A stretch of 43,315 bases of DNA from a virus: the IMG/VR virus record IMGVR_UViG_3300021185_002479, positions 1-43,315 of that record; one strand, given 5' to 3'. Made by a program: the position numbers and the translations under genes. Below are positions 41,983-43,315 of this stretch, piece by piece. Under the pieces are notes generated by a model. It saw nothing but the letters and a program-made list of their open reading frames with translations, searched no databases and was not told the DNA's origin. Position 1 is the first letter of the stretch, and each line of letters opens with the position of its first letter.

Positions 41983-43315
41983 TTATTGTACTCTATATGT
42001 GCAATTCATCATAAAATGTTGACTTGCTCCCCAAGCATTAACCCCAGCCCCGTTAACGTGAGTTGAGGATCGTTGCCCATTGGTACCATTATGCATAAAG
42101 TATAAACTTGCGGCCGAAGAATAGCCACCATACGAGGTTACACCACTGCTAGCATAAGCTAATTCCCAAACACCGTAATTTTCTGGAATAAAAGGCATAC
42201 CTCTGATTCCATAGTAAGCACCGCTCCCGGCATGACCACCTCCCCCGGTATTAAATGTATCTATCCATGCTGAAATATAAACTAAATCTCCAATTTTAAC
42301 ATACCTAGCGCCACTTATAGTAAGAGGAACATTTCCAGTGCCATCATTGTGTTGAATAACCGGCGTCCAAGTCCCTTCTTCGTAGTCGTCTAATGCGTTT
42401 GCTGATGCTGTATCGCCATTAAATGTTATACCCCCTGCTTGTGTAATACGTACTTTTTCTGATCCACTTGTATTACCGGTTTTAAATACTATATTTCTAG
42501 CTGCTATAGTTAAATCTCTATATCGCTGAGTGCCTCCGTGACCACCATATGAATCTATATAACTATTATCTCCATCATATTGAAGAAATAATCGTCCACC
42601 AGGAAAGTTGTCACCACCTATTCTTACAGCTGCATTTGTGTAACTAGTTTCACCAAACCAAGCTTGAACTTGAGCGTTCCCCGCTACCACTTGAAGCTTA
42701 TTGTCAGGCGAATCCGTCCCGATTCCGACGTTGCCGGCAGAATCAATTAAAAAAGGTACACCAAAAGAAATTCCAGCATCTGCTGTTCCGCTTGCTGCTG
42801 TTCTAAATCTTAAAATATTACCCTCAACTTGTAAAACGCCAGCAGCCGCAGTTGTTTTATAAAGCCATCCATTATTATAATAAGCGTTAGCATTTAAATA
42901 TACGGAATTAGAATATCCCCATACGCTGGCTACAGGATTTATATCAATTACGGTATTAGGTAAACTTGAAGCCCAAGGTGCAACCCCAATTCCGACGTTG
43001 CCGTATAATCTAGTTTTAGAATAACCTTCACCAACTTGAAGTAATGTACCGTTAACATCACCTTCTAAAGCTCTTCTATCGGTTCCACCAGATGTTCCAA
43101 AAACTAAACGACTATTTGAATTAGCAATTTTTATACTACCATTAACATGAAGTTTAGCGTCAGGACTCGCCGTTCCGACCCCAACATTGCCGTCAGCTGT
43201 AATTCTCATATGTTCAAACATACCTGATGCAGCTCCTGCTGTTCCATCTGAAGTTGTGAAAAAAGACAAATAACCACCCCACTGACCATCGCCTAAAGTA
43301 GTTTCTTTACCACCA
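41983..43315 (-). CDS. Tail fibre, N-terminal part cut by window edge
   Basis: The frame is open through the right edge (residues before the TTG at 43269 read GGKETTLGDGQWGGYL), so the gene begins outside the window. At least three GNVGIG or GNVGVG units with SPD(A/N)KL-x-V follow, as in the 910-aa fibre. Near the end LDDYEEGTWTPVIQHNDG begins a C-terminal beta domain common to many fibre tips, continuing YVKIGDLVYISAWIDTFNTG and SQHFMMNCTYRVQ. It probably forms a receptor-binding tip on a trimeric shaft. Upstream of it, off the window, more structural genes may lie. Confidence 0.7.
   Translation of the reverse strand, partial: GGKETTLGDGQWGGYLSFFTTSDGTAGAASGMFEHMRITADGNVGVGTASPDAKLHVNGSIKIANSNSRLVFGTSGGTDRRALEGDVNGTLLQVGEGYSKTRLYGNVGIGVAPWASSLPNTVIDINPVASVWGYSNSVYLNANAYYNNGWLYKTTAAAGVLQVEGNILRFRTAASGTADAGISFGVPFLIDSAGNVGIGTDSPDNKLQVVAGNAQVQAWFGETSYTNAAVRIGGDNFPGGRLFLQYDGDNSYIDSYGGHGGTQRYRDLTIAARNIVFKTGNTSGSEKVRITQAGGITFNGDTASANALDDYEEGTWTPVIQHNDGTGNVPLTISGARYVKIGDLVYISAWIDTFNTGGGGHAGSGAYYGIRGMPFIPENYGVWELAYASSGVTSYGGYSSAASLYFMHNGTNGQRSSTHVNGAGVNAWGASQHFMMNCTYRVQ

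Noticed and set aside
1-43315. Stop-codon recoding, as in some crAss-like phages
   Set aside because: TGA (helicase and others) and TAG (nuclease) end genes exactly where the next gene starts, and no long gene is broken by in-frame TAG or TGA.
1-43315. tRNA genes, integrase, insertion sequences
   Set aside because: Non-coding gaps are too short for tRNAs, and no integrase or transposase motif appears in any frame.

Overview
This 43.3 kb window is a piece of a tailed-phage genome, open at both ends: the left edge cuts a replicative helicase gene and the right edge cuts a tail-fibre gene. It is AT-rich, gene-dense and uses the standard code (TAA, TGA and TAG all end genes). The host is probably a marine member of Bacteroidota, most likely Flavobacteriia. 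The grounds are a Flavobacterium-style signal peptide (MKKILIILSLLFTTIGYSQ), a lipoprotein with a TSC lipobox, A/T-only leaders and no visible Shine-Dalgarno sites. The absence of tail sheath and tape-measure genes, together with three consecutive ejection-type proteins, suggests a podovirus-like virion whose head and neck genes resemble those of crAss-like and uncultured marine phages. Host and taxonomy are inferences.

Plus-strand block (1-6269), replication and nucleotide metabolism: helicase C-terminus; a small aromatic-rich protein; a thymidylate-synthase-family enzyme whose active-site residues match T4 dCMP hydroxymethylase (Cys147, Asp178); a fusion of a GIY-YIG-like domain with a MazG-like NTP pyrophosphohydrolase; a second MazG-like protein; a PD-(D/E)XK endonuclease I-like resolvase; two short unlisted reading frames; then a class Ia ribonucleotide reductase operon (nrdB, a membrane protein, a coiled-coil protein, nrdA). 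Nearly every gene overlaps the next. Together these resemble a compact version of T4's cytosine-replacement pathway. A hairpin terminator (6291-6321) separates this block from the convergent minus-strand block.

Minus-strand block (43315 down to 6320), virion and lysis, in transcription order: a tail-fibre cluster (three fibre proteins, one with about 40 YadA-like repeats and an S74 self-cleaving chaperone, plus two small fibre-associated proteins); a packaging lead-in (coiled-coil protein, conserved small protein, GroES-like protein, candidate small terminase); large terminase; portal; glutamate-rich scaffold; major capsid protein followed by a terminator; a conserved capsid-linked protein and a second terminator; two neck proteins; a 1410-aa tail protein; an Ig-like virion protein; a small virion protein; three ejection-type proteins, the last 2287 aa long with an HExxH peptidase motif; an M15 endolysin; and a cluster of small Cys-rich, basic, lipoprotein, membrane and thioredoxin-like proteins likely tied to lysis or host-envelope modification.

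The strongest lead for something undescribed is the 627-2396 cluster: hydroxymethylase-type active site, GIY-YIG/MazG fusion and a second NTP pyrophosphohydrolase beside RNR. It predicts modified cytosine in the phage DNA. No tRNA gene, CRISPR array, insertion sequence or integrase was seen, and no intergenic stretch exceeds 300 bases.
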